A stretch of DNA of 64,000 bases. Source: Adiantum capillus-veneris. Lineage: Eukaryota > Streptophyta > Polypodiopsida > Polypodiales > Pteridaceae. Position 1 is the stretch's first letter. Each line of letters starts with the position of its first letter. Position numbers and translations under genes: made by a program. This document shows, piece by piece, positions 36,111 through 45,924 of the stretch. Below the pieces are notes generated by a model. It saw nothing but the letters and a program-made list of their open reading frames with translations. It was not told the DNA's origin and ran no database searches. Where the stretch lies: positions 27,643,469-27,707,468 of the forward strand of contig CM043942.1 in the NCBI GenBank assembly GCA_014529385.2, read 5' to 3'.

Positions 36111-36569
36111 AGCCCTTCAAGGATCTATTCATTTCACACACACAAATTTATTATCATCGAATCAATCTCTACGTACACATCTTAAAGAAGGTGTTATGCT
36201 TGAAGTACAACATGAAAGCCTAATGTGAGTTAAAAGTTGGAATTTACATCTCGTACTCACATTGGCTAACTGCAATAGCCATGAGAAAAAAACAAAAGAA
36301 CATTTTGACCTTATCCCATTTCAACTCTAGAATCTCTATCGTTACAAATTTCAAACGAATGCATACAATTAGGGCAAAAGAAGCTAGAGTTGATGTGATG
36401 CACTCTAAGAGGCTATAAGATGATTGGAAACATCACGATGCAAGAAGTCATTATTGTAAGGGGAACTCATGTTTTGCAGGAACTAAGTGATTTTCTTAGA
36501 CTTCCAAACAAAAACATAAGGGCCATGGTCACAATTGAGGGAGTTAGTGCATGTGATATTCAAGACTAG
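36111..36569. other. No gene recognised
   Basis: Probably the decayed first part of the copia-like sequence that follows. No motif is clear enough to call. Confidence 0.35.
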
Positions 36570-37160
36570 TATGGCAAATACCTCCCATAAGAACAATGCA
36601 TCTAGAAAATCTATTGAAAGAGGAAGGAAAAATTTACATTCTAGCTATTGTAGAGGTGTTGGTCATTTGATCATATGATTTCCTAAGCTAAAGTCTAAAG
36701 TGGCACATAAGAATCTTGTTCAAATGCAGCCAATGCAAAATCTGTAAATTTTGTTGTGGATGTAGAATGGGATTTTGGTGCACAATGTCAGTATAGCCCT
36801 TTTATGACTTGTTCACTTCTCTCGATGTTGTCCCCAATGGGAATATTATCACTTTGTGCCAACAATGCCTCTTATGCAATTTAGGGAGTTGAAAAGGTTG
36901 TACTTACTATAGTTAATGGTAGTTACTTCACATTTTTGAACATTTTTGTGCCCAAGATCAAGAACTATTTTTGCATTAGCAAGACTTGGTCTTGTTGTAA
37001 AGTTTTTGGATGATAGATGAAGTATTCACAATCTTAGTTCACGTGATATTATTGTGGCATCAGGTACCTTTCTTCATGGGCTATAAAAACTTAATTCTCA
37101 TGACAAGTTTGTGGAAAACTTTGCAAATGTAATTATGGATTCTAAAGCCATTTCACATGC
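36570..37160 (+). pseudogene. Copia gag/protease remnant
   Basis: Translations in shifting frames give a zinc-knuckle trace (RGRKNLHSSYCRGVGHLI), then FLNIFVPKIKNYFCIS, which follows the copia pattern V-x-YVP-x-I-K-x-NL-x-S downstream of the protease. Stops are frequent. It leads directly into the integrase remnant. Confidence 0.4.
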
Positions 37161-37970
37161 TAAACTATGGCATGTATGTTTTCGACATCTTCATTTTGCT
37201 GTTTAATGCATTTGTTGAAATTTAATATGGTTGCTTCATTGTCCCCTTTGGAGGCACCATCTAAGCATATTTTGTGAAGGCTTTATTATGGGAAAAATGA
37301 AGAATTCTAGGTTTTTGAAAGATGGTTCAGTGCGGGCTACTCTCAAGCTGCAGCTTGTTCACAATTATATTTGCAGCTCGATGCACATTTCTTCTTCTAG
37401 TAATAATTTGTACTTTGTGACTTTCATTGATGATCACTCACGGCATGCATGGGTGTATCCGCGTAAGGCTAAGTTTGAATTATTGATGTGCTTCGAATAG
37501 TTTTTTTTTTTGTTGAGACTGAAAATGCATCCATTTGTACTATGGGCACCCTCAATTCTATCTGAGGAGGGAAGTATTTGTCAAAATAAATTTATGCATT
37601 TTTTGTTGGTTGTGGGATAAAATACCAATGTATAGTGCCTTATACACCTCAGAAAAATGTTGTTGCTAAGAGAAAAAAGGTCATTTATGGAGATGGCATG
37701 ATGTATGTTCAAAAGCTAAGCTTTGCCACATGCTTTCTGGCTAGAGGCTATCGTATATGCTTCTTGCATGCTTAAGAAGTGTCCCACCAAATCTTTGCAA
37801 TCTATGACTCATGGCATGATGAAAAGCCATTTATTGGTCATTTGTGTGTTTTAAGTTGCTTGGATTATGCTCTAGTGCTGCCCAAAAACATGAAAAATGA
37901 TAAGGTTGTCAAATGCATCTTTGTTGGTTACAATGCTGAGAGAAAGGGTTACAAGTTATATCATCCATAG
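37161..37970 (+). pseudogene. Copia integrase remnant
   Basis: In order: KLWHVCFRHLHF (copia LWH-x-R-x-GH), CEGFIMGKMKNSRF (C-x-x-C-x-x-GK with the first Cys lost), LQLVHNYICSSM (LVH-x-D-ICGPM with the catalytic Asp changed to Asn), NNLYFVTFIDDHSRHAWVYP (YF-x-TFIDD-x-SR), then YTPQKNVVAKRK (TPQQNGVAERK), then GHLCVLSCLDYALV and KCIFVGYNAERKGYKLYHP. The open parts are 37231-37500 and 37779-37970; between them are stops and a T run. In the family this enzyme joins element DNA to the host. The changed first catalytic residue and the stops make it dead. Confidence 0.8.
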
Positions 37971-38479
37971 ATGAAATGTACCTTAACTTCTCGAGATGTT
38001 TTTCTTGTGGAAGATGTGATTCATACCTTGTTGTCATGTAATAAAGAGACCAATGTAAGCTCACATGACATTTTTGATACCTTGTTGCCTCTTTTCAATG
38101 GTAAGAATACACTGTAAGTCCAAATAAGAGGAATATTTGATATACGCAAGTTTCAAGTGATGTCACATATCAACCTATTTTTAATGCACATGTAAATGAT
38201 GCACTTGATGAAGAAATGGTTGAAAATGAGGAAGCTAGAGGTATGCCGAAATGGCTGGTGCATACTTTACGTGACAGTAAATTGGATGCATCTTTGTCTA
38301 GTCATACTGGTCCATGTTCTCATCATGCTTCTTGTGCATCAAATTGTTATGCTTTGGCTATGTCAAGTATGTGTGACAAGGATGAACCTCTTACATTTGA
38401 TGATGCACAAAATTCAAAGGATTGGATGGTTGTTTTGCAAGATGAATATGATACACTTGTGAAGAACAAAATTCTTTAA
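37971..38479 (+). pseudogene. Copia linker and start of reverse transcriptase
   Basis: After the integrase the sequence continues LTSRDVFLVEDVIHTLLSCN, then the frame 38216-38479 gives DEPLTFDDAQNSKDWMVVLQDEYDTLVKNKIL. This is the copia RT lead-in P-x-x-x-x-EA-x-x-x-x-x-W-x-x-AM-x-EE-x-x-L-x-x-N. The match stops at 38479, and the conserved next block (W-x-LV...KWV-x-K) is missing, so the element is truncated here. Confidence 0.7.
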
Positions 38480-39315
38480 TATGTGTTGCATTCTTGAATG
38501 CAAACATTGCCAGTAAGGCATGAAAGGGTGGTGTTTTTCTCAAAATAAATATGTAAGGTAAGGGGGCCAATTTAGTAATACTAGAGATTTTACATGCCAA
38601 GTATGGCACTACTCCTTGCTTCACACAATTGCCACGTTAGGTCAGTTGGACACATGCTTCTCTTCAACCCTTCCCGCCGAGGTTCAACCATGCAACATTA
38701 CTGGGTCTTTCCTGCCATAATACTTTTGCCAGTCATCATCGCCCTGGTTGCTCTTTCCCCGTCATCGCCCTGGTTGCGTGATCTCTCTTTTTGGAACTTG
38801 TATATATGGTATTGCAAAGCAGAAAATTGAGGCACAATCTTGAATGACTATCTACACAGTATAAACGATGCTCCCTAGTTTTCAAGCGTTATCTTTGGGC
38901 CAGTTTACCTTATATGTATTGAATAATGTTGGTAGGATTGGTGGGGGTCCTCAAATGTTCTTTGGTACGTTCTAAAACGAGAGTGTGCCACTATGCCAGG
39001 CTCTCTTTCTTTATGCTCATGTGTGTGTGCAAGGATGCTCAATCACGGGATTGATTGACGCAGTATTACTAACCTCGTTGTGTGCAACAAATTAAAAAAC
39101 TCCATGGTAGGACTAGGAAATGCTGACAATGAGGTTAATATAGGGCACCCACATCATGTATTTACAAAGATCCTCATCTTCTTCTATTTAGTCACAAGAG
39201 AACCCCCTACTCCACCCATAACACTATCTCCCATAGGTCTTCAATGAACCCCAAAAGGTGGAATCGATGGTGGACAGGTGTGCAGATGGTCGACAAAACT
39301 TGACGATGTTGACCC
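38480..39315. other. No gene recognised
   Basis: No domain or repeat boundary is recognisable. Pyrimidine-rich patches occur near 38700-38770. Confidence 0.4.
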
Positions 39316-39329
39316 ACCCCCTCATGATG

Positions 39330-39392
39330 TGGGTCTCAAACTCAAGACCTTAGGGTTGGAGGCCCAATGCCCTAACCAAAAGTTCAACTGCA
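39330..39392 (-). repeat. tRNA-derived SINE head (or tRNA-like pseudogene)
   Basis: On the minus strand TTGAACTTTTGGTTAGGGC fits an A-box region, followed at tRNA-like distance by TTGAGTTTGAGACCC, a B box (GGTTCGAnnCC type). The intervening 'ttgggcctccaaccc' looks like an anticodon arm. Arms are imperfect, so this is not a functional tRNA. SINE is the usual source of such sequence. Confidence 0.45.
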
Positions 39393-39738
39393 TGTGGTTC
39401 ATGGTCCATTATGGACCACATTTCAATAAACCACTTCATGCAAAAATAAACTCAGACATAAAAAGTAAATCCAGACCCATCGAACGCATTTCATAGCCAC
39501 TCCTTGGGGTTCTAAGACCATTTAGCCCCAAACCCCCTCATGACTAAGTAACACACAAATTTAATGTGGGGTGGTGAGGGGATCCACGATTCACAAGTCC
39601 ACACACAAAACCCTATGCAATCGCGATCGTAGCCATCACATTAAAACTAAGCCCGGCCACAAATTGAATCTCCTAACCCAAGTAGTGGATGTTACCTTAA
39701 GGGAAATGGAGAAAGACTTTTGTAATTACTATAATGAA

Positions 39739-39740
<2 letters not shown>
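39393..39740. other. No gene recognised
   Basis: Short chance ORFs only. It ends at a GT microsatellite. Confidence 0.35.

Positions 39741-39781
<41 letters not shown>
39741..39781. repeat. (GT)n microsatellite
   Basis: About 40 bp of GT. Confidence 0.95.
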
Positions 39782-39783
<2 letters not shown>

Positions 39784-39883
39784 TTGGGGGGGCAATGATC
39801 GTGTGTAAGTTGACAACAAAGCAGACAAGATCATGTTATCAATGGAGCGAACATAAGAGATATGGAGATGACAAATTCTTATC

Positions 39884-40124
39884 GAGGACATGCCTCATAT
39901 CTTTCACCATGACGGAGGCTCTCGCTGGACTCGTCAAAGAATGTGAGGCAGCCAATGTGGTCATGAAGAGGTCGGTTGAGTTCCCTCATGAAATCCATCT
40001 GCTGGGGCTGTTTGCCAGTGTGAGACAAGAAGATCATTTTGTCACGCCTGCACAGCTCACATCAAACAACGATGCAGGTTTTGAAGAATACGCGGATTCG
40101 TTATATAAATCCAGCATGAAATGA
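39884..40124 (+). pseudogene. Exon-like ORF of unknown family
   Basis: The end of an open frame (formally 39741-40124) with normal protein composition after the GT tract: LAGLVKECEAANVVMKRSVEFP, then HEIHLLGLFASVRQEDHFV, then EEYADSLYKSSMK. After the TGA at 40122, similar-looking sequence continues in the same frame (YRMMVEGMMHQ). I do not recognise it. It could be a fragment of a host gene carried here by duplication or retroposition. No splice sites can be fixed. Confidence 0.3.
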
Positions 40125-40518
40125 CAAGATTATCGCATGATGGTCGAGGGCATGATGCACCAATAGCGCCAAATTGAACCAGAAAATCACGCTCAAATGC
40201 AGGCGGATGGAGCTTACCCGGCGGCCATTACGTTGAAGGCTTGTATGAGGGGAATTCGAGAGCGAGGGGCTACAACGCGTTAATTTATACATGCCTGTAT
40301 GTGTGTGGGGGCGGGGGCGGGGTGGAGACTCGGTCCGGCGCTGCAAGTTGCTGTTGCTGCTTGACCAACCGGCAAAATTCGTTCACAAAAAACGTGCCCG
40401 CCTCGTGACTAAGTGACACACAACATTTAATAAGGGGGTAGGTGGTAGGGGGATCGACTGCTCGGATAGATCTCGAGGCAGGCTAACCAACTCACCCGCG
40501 CACACATGATTCCGGATT

Positions 40519-40758
40519 GTGCACCTCTTTTATGACGCCCCAGCAAACGAGCTTTATCATTTGGATCAGTATCATGGTCGTTGGCAGGGGCATAGTCTGA
40601 ACGTTGACGATTGTGTCTCTGCGGTGCGTGAGATTCGTAGATTCAATGGGGTGGAGCGCAGGGCAGGGGAGGATGATGGAGGATACAGAGAACGCTGTAA
40701 GGAAGCGATCGTGGCCAGGGACAATCATGTCTCTCCTCCTTGGCTTGAAAAGATGTAG
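40519..40758 (+). pseudogene. Second exon-like ORF of unknown family
   Basis: An 79-residue frame: LFYDAPANELYHLDQYHGRW, then SLNVDDCVSAVREIRRFNG, then RERCKEAIVARDNHVSPPWLEKM. Dense charged and aromatic residues and the absence of simple repeats suggest real protein. It may come from the same source as 39884-40124. No family is recognised and the start is not defined. Confidence 0.3.
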
Positions 40759-40814
40759 TGGCAATGATTGCAGCTGGCAGCAAAATTGTGCAAACAGAAA
40801 CTTGAGCTCTCTTT

Positions 40815-41158
40815 TTATCGCCCAAACTTTGGTAGATTGGTTATCCCAATTCCGTCTTGAAAAACAAGTCTTGAGTTCAACAATTGTTGGATAGATCTTT
40901 TTTTAAAAATTGTTCCGACGACGGTAAAATATCTCTCTCTCTCTCTCTCTCTCTCTAATAAAAAGGGGAAAATGGTATAACCTTTCTATCACCCAAGTGT
41001 GGTAGATTGCTTATGCCATTTCCCTCTTGAATAACAGGTCTTGCGTTCAACTCCTTGTCATCTAGATCTTTAAGGTCTCTTGAGATAGTTTCCTAGGACG
41101 TTAAAACTCTCTTCTTCTTCTTCTTCTTCTTCTCTTGAGATAGTTTCATAGGACGTTA

Positions 41159-41197
<39 letters not shown>
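40815..41197 (+). repeat. Two SINE-like units with CT/CTT tails
   Basis: Two related units begin at about 40823 ('cgcccaaactttggtagattgg') and 40992 ('cacccaagtgtggtagattgc'). Each has a possible A box, then about 35 bp later a possible B box ('gagttcaacaatt', 'gcgttcaactcct'), then 'gatctttt', then 'gacg(g)ttaaaa' leading into CT or CTT tracts (40931-40956, 41109-41134, 41165-41197). The tail block 'tctcttgagatagtttc' is itself duplicated (41077, 41133). tRNA-derived short interspersed elements fit best; promoter boxes are imperfect. Confidence 0.45.
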
Positions 41198-41200
<3 letters not shown>

Positions 41201-41289
41201 CATTCTCTCTCTCTCCATCCATTGGAAACCCAAATTTGTCATCCAATTGCAATGTTAGTGTGATGGAAGAGTGCAGAAGTGTGACAGAG

Positions 41290-41580
41290 CGAGAAATATG
41301 AGCCTTAGACTTCGGTCCTGGCACCATTCAGGAAAATTCAATTTCCTGATATCCCTCCTCAATCGGCTATTTTGATCTATCAGCTGGCTCAAGGCTAAGG
41401 TGGGACACACTTTTTCCAAATACTAATCAGAGGCATCATGTGTAGATCGGGGGAAAACCTTCATATTTACCACCTTTTGCAAGACGCACAGATGAGATAT
41501 CCAGTCCTTTTCGTAGCTATAACATTGGGCAGTTTGAACAAGAAAAAAGGAACCAAAGTACAAGTCAGTAATTTGATCAT
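41290..41580 (-). pseudogene. Broken duplicate of the G-beta 3' region
   Basis: 41430-41575 matches 44287-44425, the end of intron 2 and the start of the third visible exon of the G-beta gene. For example, the exon start 'aag gtg gta aat atg aag' (41470s, minus) parallels AAGGTGGGAAATTTGAAG, and the intron shares 'cagtttgaacaagaa' and 'aaaggaaccaaa'. Around 41302-41335 a second match to exon and donor sequence appears ('cttcggtcctgg' versus 'ttcggtcccag'), with about 95 bp of unrelated sequence in between. It retains intron sequence, so it arose by DNA duplication rather than retroposition. Same orientation as the gene, about 2.9 kb downstream. Confidence 0.65.
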
Positions 41581-42976
41581 CATCATCCCTGAGACAACCC
41601 ACCGAGTGAGAAGGCCATCTCCACTCCCAAAGTGGATAGGAAGCTCCTACACCAAAAGCTCGGCTACAAGGAAAAGCTACCCCTCTCCTTTAGCAAAGTT
41701 TGGAGAGCCAGCAAAGACAACCAAGAAGATGGCTCTTATCCTAAAGATTTGGGAGTGAGATAGAGAGGTCCTCTTTCATGCTGAAGAGAGTGAAATTAAG
41801 CACTTCAGCCAACTACCCCATCTTCCTCGATGATGATCTTACACGGATGCAAATAGAGCATAGACGGTCATGAATTTTATGAGTCCTTCAAGTCCACAAA
41901 GAGGGCCAGAGAACTGTATTCTATAATGGTCAAATTATCGTTAATGGGAAGACTATCAAATAGGTCCTCACACAAATACACACACAGCAGTAGGAAGCTG
42001 CAATGCAGCCCTATGGACGCAACTTGGGCAACTCAAGGGGGTTGATGGAATGTAAAAGAGAGAGGTGCCTAGAAAAGCTATAAGCGCGACGAAGATATTT
42101 GCAATGATATTAGCTTCAATAAAACCGTAGCTTTCGCTGTATATATTCCATACTTTCCACCTCTTCCATTAGTGCAATGTATATATTTGTCTCAATTTGT
42201 CAATTTCAATATAGCATGCCAAAACACATTCAATCTTGCCTAATAGCTGTTACCTCTTTCAATCACGTGAATCATGCTTTCTTGTCATATCCTTTCTCTG
42301 ACCTTAAAAATATCACTTGTTGCCTTGAAATCAAGGATACGTCTCTAGAGGCCATCAAAGGCATCTCCAAAAATGTTCTGTACGGATAAATGTTTCTAAA
42401 TGACTCACAATGGCTAATAGACAATTTATAATATAATTAACTTCAATAATTTGCAAAACTGCCAAAAGCTCCAATACCTCTACACAAAGCAGATAATGTT
42501 GATCGTGTATACTTAATGGTTCATGCTTAATGAAGTCCAATGTGGCGATGAGGGACTTCCTCTGGATCCACCATCCCATATGAGAACTTGCAAATCACTT
42601 TTCCTTGGAATGTATATTTAAAGTTGAAGACACCCCAACCTGTTTGAGCCTTCTCTTCAAATAGATTGTCACAACAATAACACCCCAACCCGTTTGAGCC
42701 TTCTCTTTAATGAAGTGTTAGAACCTGCTTTTTTCTCGAACGCATACTACTAGAGAAAGATATAAATAACAGGCTTCTGAAATCTAAACACTTAGCATCC
42801 GCCATCGATGACAAGAGAGATGATCCTTACATATTATAAAACCTCTAGGCCTACCCATGTATATGAATCACATACAAAAATTGCTTCACCAAGTATACAA
42901 AGTAATCAGATGAAGACTATAACTCAGACAAGGTTCTTTATCAGACACCTTCAATCAAGGTCGATTCTAATTGTAA

Positions 42977-42978
<2 letters not shown>
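41581..42978. other. No gene recognised
   Basis: Contains a local duplication of ~45 bp ('cccaacctgtttgagcctt' at about 42637 and 42684). No coding frame of note. Confidence 0.4.

Positions 42979-43033
<55 letters not shown>
42979..43033. repeat. (GA)n microsatellite
   Basis: About 55 bp of GA. Confidence 0.95.
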
Positions 43034-43034
<1 letters not shown>

Positions 43035-44123
43035 CTAGAGCTTGATAGGGTAGAGGCTAGAAGTGTCGAACAATGCAATGGTGCATTCACTTGTATGTTG
43101 TGAAGGAAAGGGGTGAGGGGGGTTGCATTATATAGGCCCTTGCCCACTTTGGAAAAAAAAACAACGTCCAAAAAATCCGTTTTTTAACTGTTGGCCGGAA
43201 TTATGACAGTTGACCTGAATCCGACCGTTCGGCCAGTCTGCCTGACCGTTGCCTGTTCCGGCTGTTCTAGATGTTCCCGGCCGTTCCAGTCGCCCTGTTC
43301 CGGTATGACGCAACCTGCCGGAACGCCTGTCCGTTCGAGGACGTTCCCCGCAGATGAGTCCAAATCTACCTCCATGTAAACTTACCATCAGTCTCCAAAC
43401 TAAGCAAACTCCTCTTGCTTGAGACCAAACACCATTGCAAATGTATACACTCCTTGCACAACTTAAAGGTTCCCCATAAAGACAACTGTATTCTTGCAAG
43501 AATCTTAATGAATATTAGACTATATGTGAAAAGGCTTCTTCTTCTAACACACTTTATAATGCACTGAACATTAATTACAATCACCCCCTGACACAATCAT
43601 TTGACAAAAAGCGCTCACGGAGCAAGGATTTATAATACAGTCATGTAAATGGGTAGCTTACAGCATGCAAAGTTGTCTCTTTGTCAATTGCCTTGATCGT
43701 CCCGGCTTCTGATAAAATACCAGCACACCCAAACACCCCTCATACACAAGCTTGGTCATTTTCAGGTAACCGATACCCTACCCCAAAAAGATTGATACAT
43801 AAAAATGAGGGGGCACTAAGATTTACGCAAGGAAAATTTCTTGTAATACACAGGCTTGTAAGCCAAAGGAAGAGTTATTGTGACCCTTAAACCATCATGT
43901 TGAACTCCTTGTGTCTCCTGTAAGCAGCGGAGTATTGACTTCAGTGTATAGGGACAAGGTATAAGTACAGTGCTTATACACCAAGAGAAAGAGTTAAGGC
44001 CCTTTTAGAATCTAAATCTTTCATGACTAAGGTAAGAAAGCTCACAATACGCTTGTAAAATTACAAACAAGACACACCCTTTCTTGAAGAAAAGAAATAT
44101 GTAAAGAAATGTGAAGCTGTGGG
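43034..44123. other. Downstream flank of G-beta, with a GC-rich island
   Basis: 43186-43345 is strikingly GC-rich for this window, with recurring 'ccgttc' and 'gttccgg' phrases. This looks like mobile-element sequence but has no recognisable ends. The rest (43350-44123) is AT-rich and includes the 3' untranslated region of G-beta, whose limits are not visible. Confidence 0.4.
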
Positions 44124-45523
44124 CTAATTCCTCTCCCTCTCACCATTAGAAGCCCAAACCTGCAACAAACTAAGATTTTAGCATGATAGAAGCTGAAGTA
44201 TGCCAAAAAAAGGAATCTGACCTTCAGGGTTCGGTCCCAGCTTGCTGTGCAGACTGCACTTCCGTCAGAGGCTAAACCTATGCAGCTCACAGGCATCGTA
44301 TGCGGATTGGGTGAATCCTTCAAATTTCCCACCTTCTGCAAGAATCACAGATGAGAAGTTGTATCCATTCATAGCTACAACATTGTCCAGTTTGAACAAG
44401 AATAAAGGAACCGAAAAGTAATATGATCAATCATCCTTAACCTACTGAGATTGATCATTGAACCTTGTGAGAAAGAGGTAACTCACCTCAGCAGTTAAAG
44501 TATCCCAAATATAGCAGTCTGAGTCTGCATTTGAGTAGGCCGCAAGGAGAAAGCGGCCTGAGATTGAGAAGGCAATCGAATTGACTTTGGCACCTTCACT
44601 GGACAAGTGAGAGTCTTTGTATTGTTGTAGCTGATGGCCTGTTCGTGTATCAAATATTTTGCATGTACTGTCATCAGACCCAGTTCCAAAGCAAAGACCA
44701 TCTGGAAGAAACTGGACTGTGTTGACATCCCCTCCATGACCTTGAAAAGTCTGTGTTGCTCTGCTGGCAGTGCGCATGTCCCATAACTTTGCAGTCCGAT
44801 CACAAGAACCAGATACAAAAATATGTGGTTCTTTTGTGTTAACTGACAAACTGCAAACTCAAAAGTCAATGTCAACCCCTACTTTGCTTTGGATCGCAGC
44901 TGCGCATGCATAGAGAAAAAGCAATCGCTACTGTCATTCACATGCAGGACAAGACAGTGCAAACACTGAATTCCTGAGCTTCAGACTCATACAACGCCAC
45001 AAGCATAAGACAAAAGAGAAAAGGAAAGGAATCAATATTGACTGTATTATATATTTAATATATAACAGATGGGAAACGATTCTTGGTATACATACAAGTA
45101 TTACCTTACAACATCTGCGCTATGTCCGCAAGAAGAATCCCCACCAAAAACAGAAACTTTTTGACAGCTTTCCACCTCCCATAGTGCACAAGTTCCATCA
45201 CCAGAGCTTGTTAAAATCTGAGCATCACGTTTAGGTACAAACTTGCAGCAGGAAATGTAACCTTTATGTCCATGAAGAGTTTTAGGGTCAGATATGGGCT
45301 GCTCTTGCTGGGTGTTCAGCACATAGACAGAACAGATACTATCCAAGCCGCCACTTGCAACAGCTACCCCATCAGATGAAAACGCACAAGTTATTACCCA
45401 AGAAGAAGCTAGTTTTATGGCATGTGTCTTTTGACTTGTCAATGGATTCCAGACAATTAAATGTCCGTCCTGTGAAGCACTTACAATTCGATCCCTTTCT
45501 TGCGACCAATCCAGTGCATACAC
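44124..45523 (-). CDS. AGB1: Heterotrimeric G-protein beta subunit, C-terminal four exons
   Basis: WD40 propeller subunit that pairs with G-gamma and cycles with G-alpha at the plasma membrane. Exons on the minus strand: 45523-45105, 44850-44487, 44335-44222, 44159-44124 (TAG). All introns (254, 151, 62 bp) are GT-AG and the phases join, giving 310 residues. All seven blades are represented: VYALDWSQERDRIVSASQDG, THAIKLASSWVITCAFSSDG, GHKGYISCCKF, GHSADVVSLSV, FQGHGGDVNTVQFLPDG, VNSIAFSISGRFL and PVSCIGLASDG with WD/WE ends. The typical plant protein has about 377 residues. The missing ~66 (N-terminal coiled coil and start of blade 1) should be on upstream exons, but only mobile elements follow (LTR from 45925). 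The C-terminus WASNGERERN differs from the seed-plant WAFGG ending. The gene may have a very long intron or be truncated. Confidence 0.93.
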
Positions 45524-45924
45524 CTGACAACAATTTACTTTGTGTAGTTCAGAAGGACTTCATGTTCTTGTAGCAGACAAGTGTAGGCAAGAAAGTGCTA
45601 AGAGCCCAAAGGTAGATGCAGAGCTTGTCAAGATCAACAGAATGCAGCAACATACAAAAAATCTATGACTACGTTCCTACGTGGCATTCCACAAAAACAT
45701 TTGAAAGATTGCCACCAGCCTCTCCCCCCAACCCAAACTGAACACACACAAAAAAAAAGGTGCCTTCTCGCTCTTTCAATTAAACGCAGGCAAAATTAGT
45801 ATGAAGTACTTGGGAAGACAATAGCATGTAGCAACATAGCAAAATTGTGTACTTATTTGCTGGCATTCCACTTAGAGATGCACACACTTGTAATGTTGTT
45901 CTACAGACTTCCCTACCAACCCTC
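45524..45924 (-). other. Intron sequence upstream of the first visible G-beta exon
   Basis: Begins with a good 3' splice site (ttgttgtcag) before the exon. No exon with the expected CCRxLxGHxGK sequence was found in it. It ends at an LTR boundary. Confidence 0.6.

Noticed and set aside
39330-39392. Functional tRNA gene
   Set aside because: Boxes are present but the acceptor and arms do not pair well enough.
39884-40270. PPR protein fragment (MQADGAYPAAITLKAC resembles a PPR turn)
   Set aside because: Only one short stretch fits and no 35-residue periodicity is visible.
40519-40758. A named enzyme for the DAPANELYHLDQYHGRW ORF
   Set aside because: The phrase looks familiar, but I cannot tie it to a family with any confidence.
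44124-45523. PEX7 or another generic WD40 protein
   Set aside because: The order and wording of the blades (DWSQERDRIVSASQDG, LTSQKTHAIKL, GGLDSICS, TGHQLQ) is specific to G-protein beta subunits.
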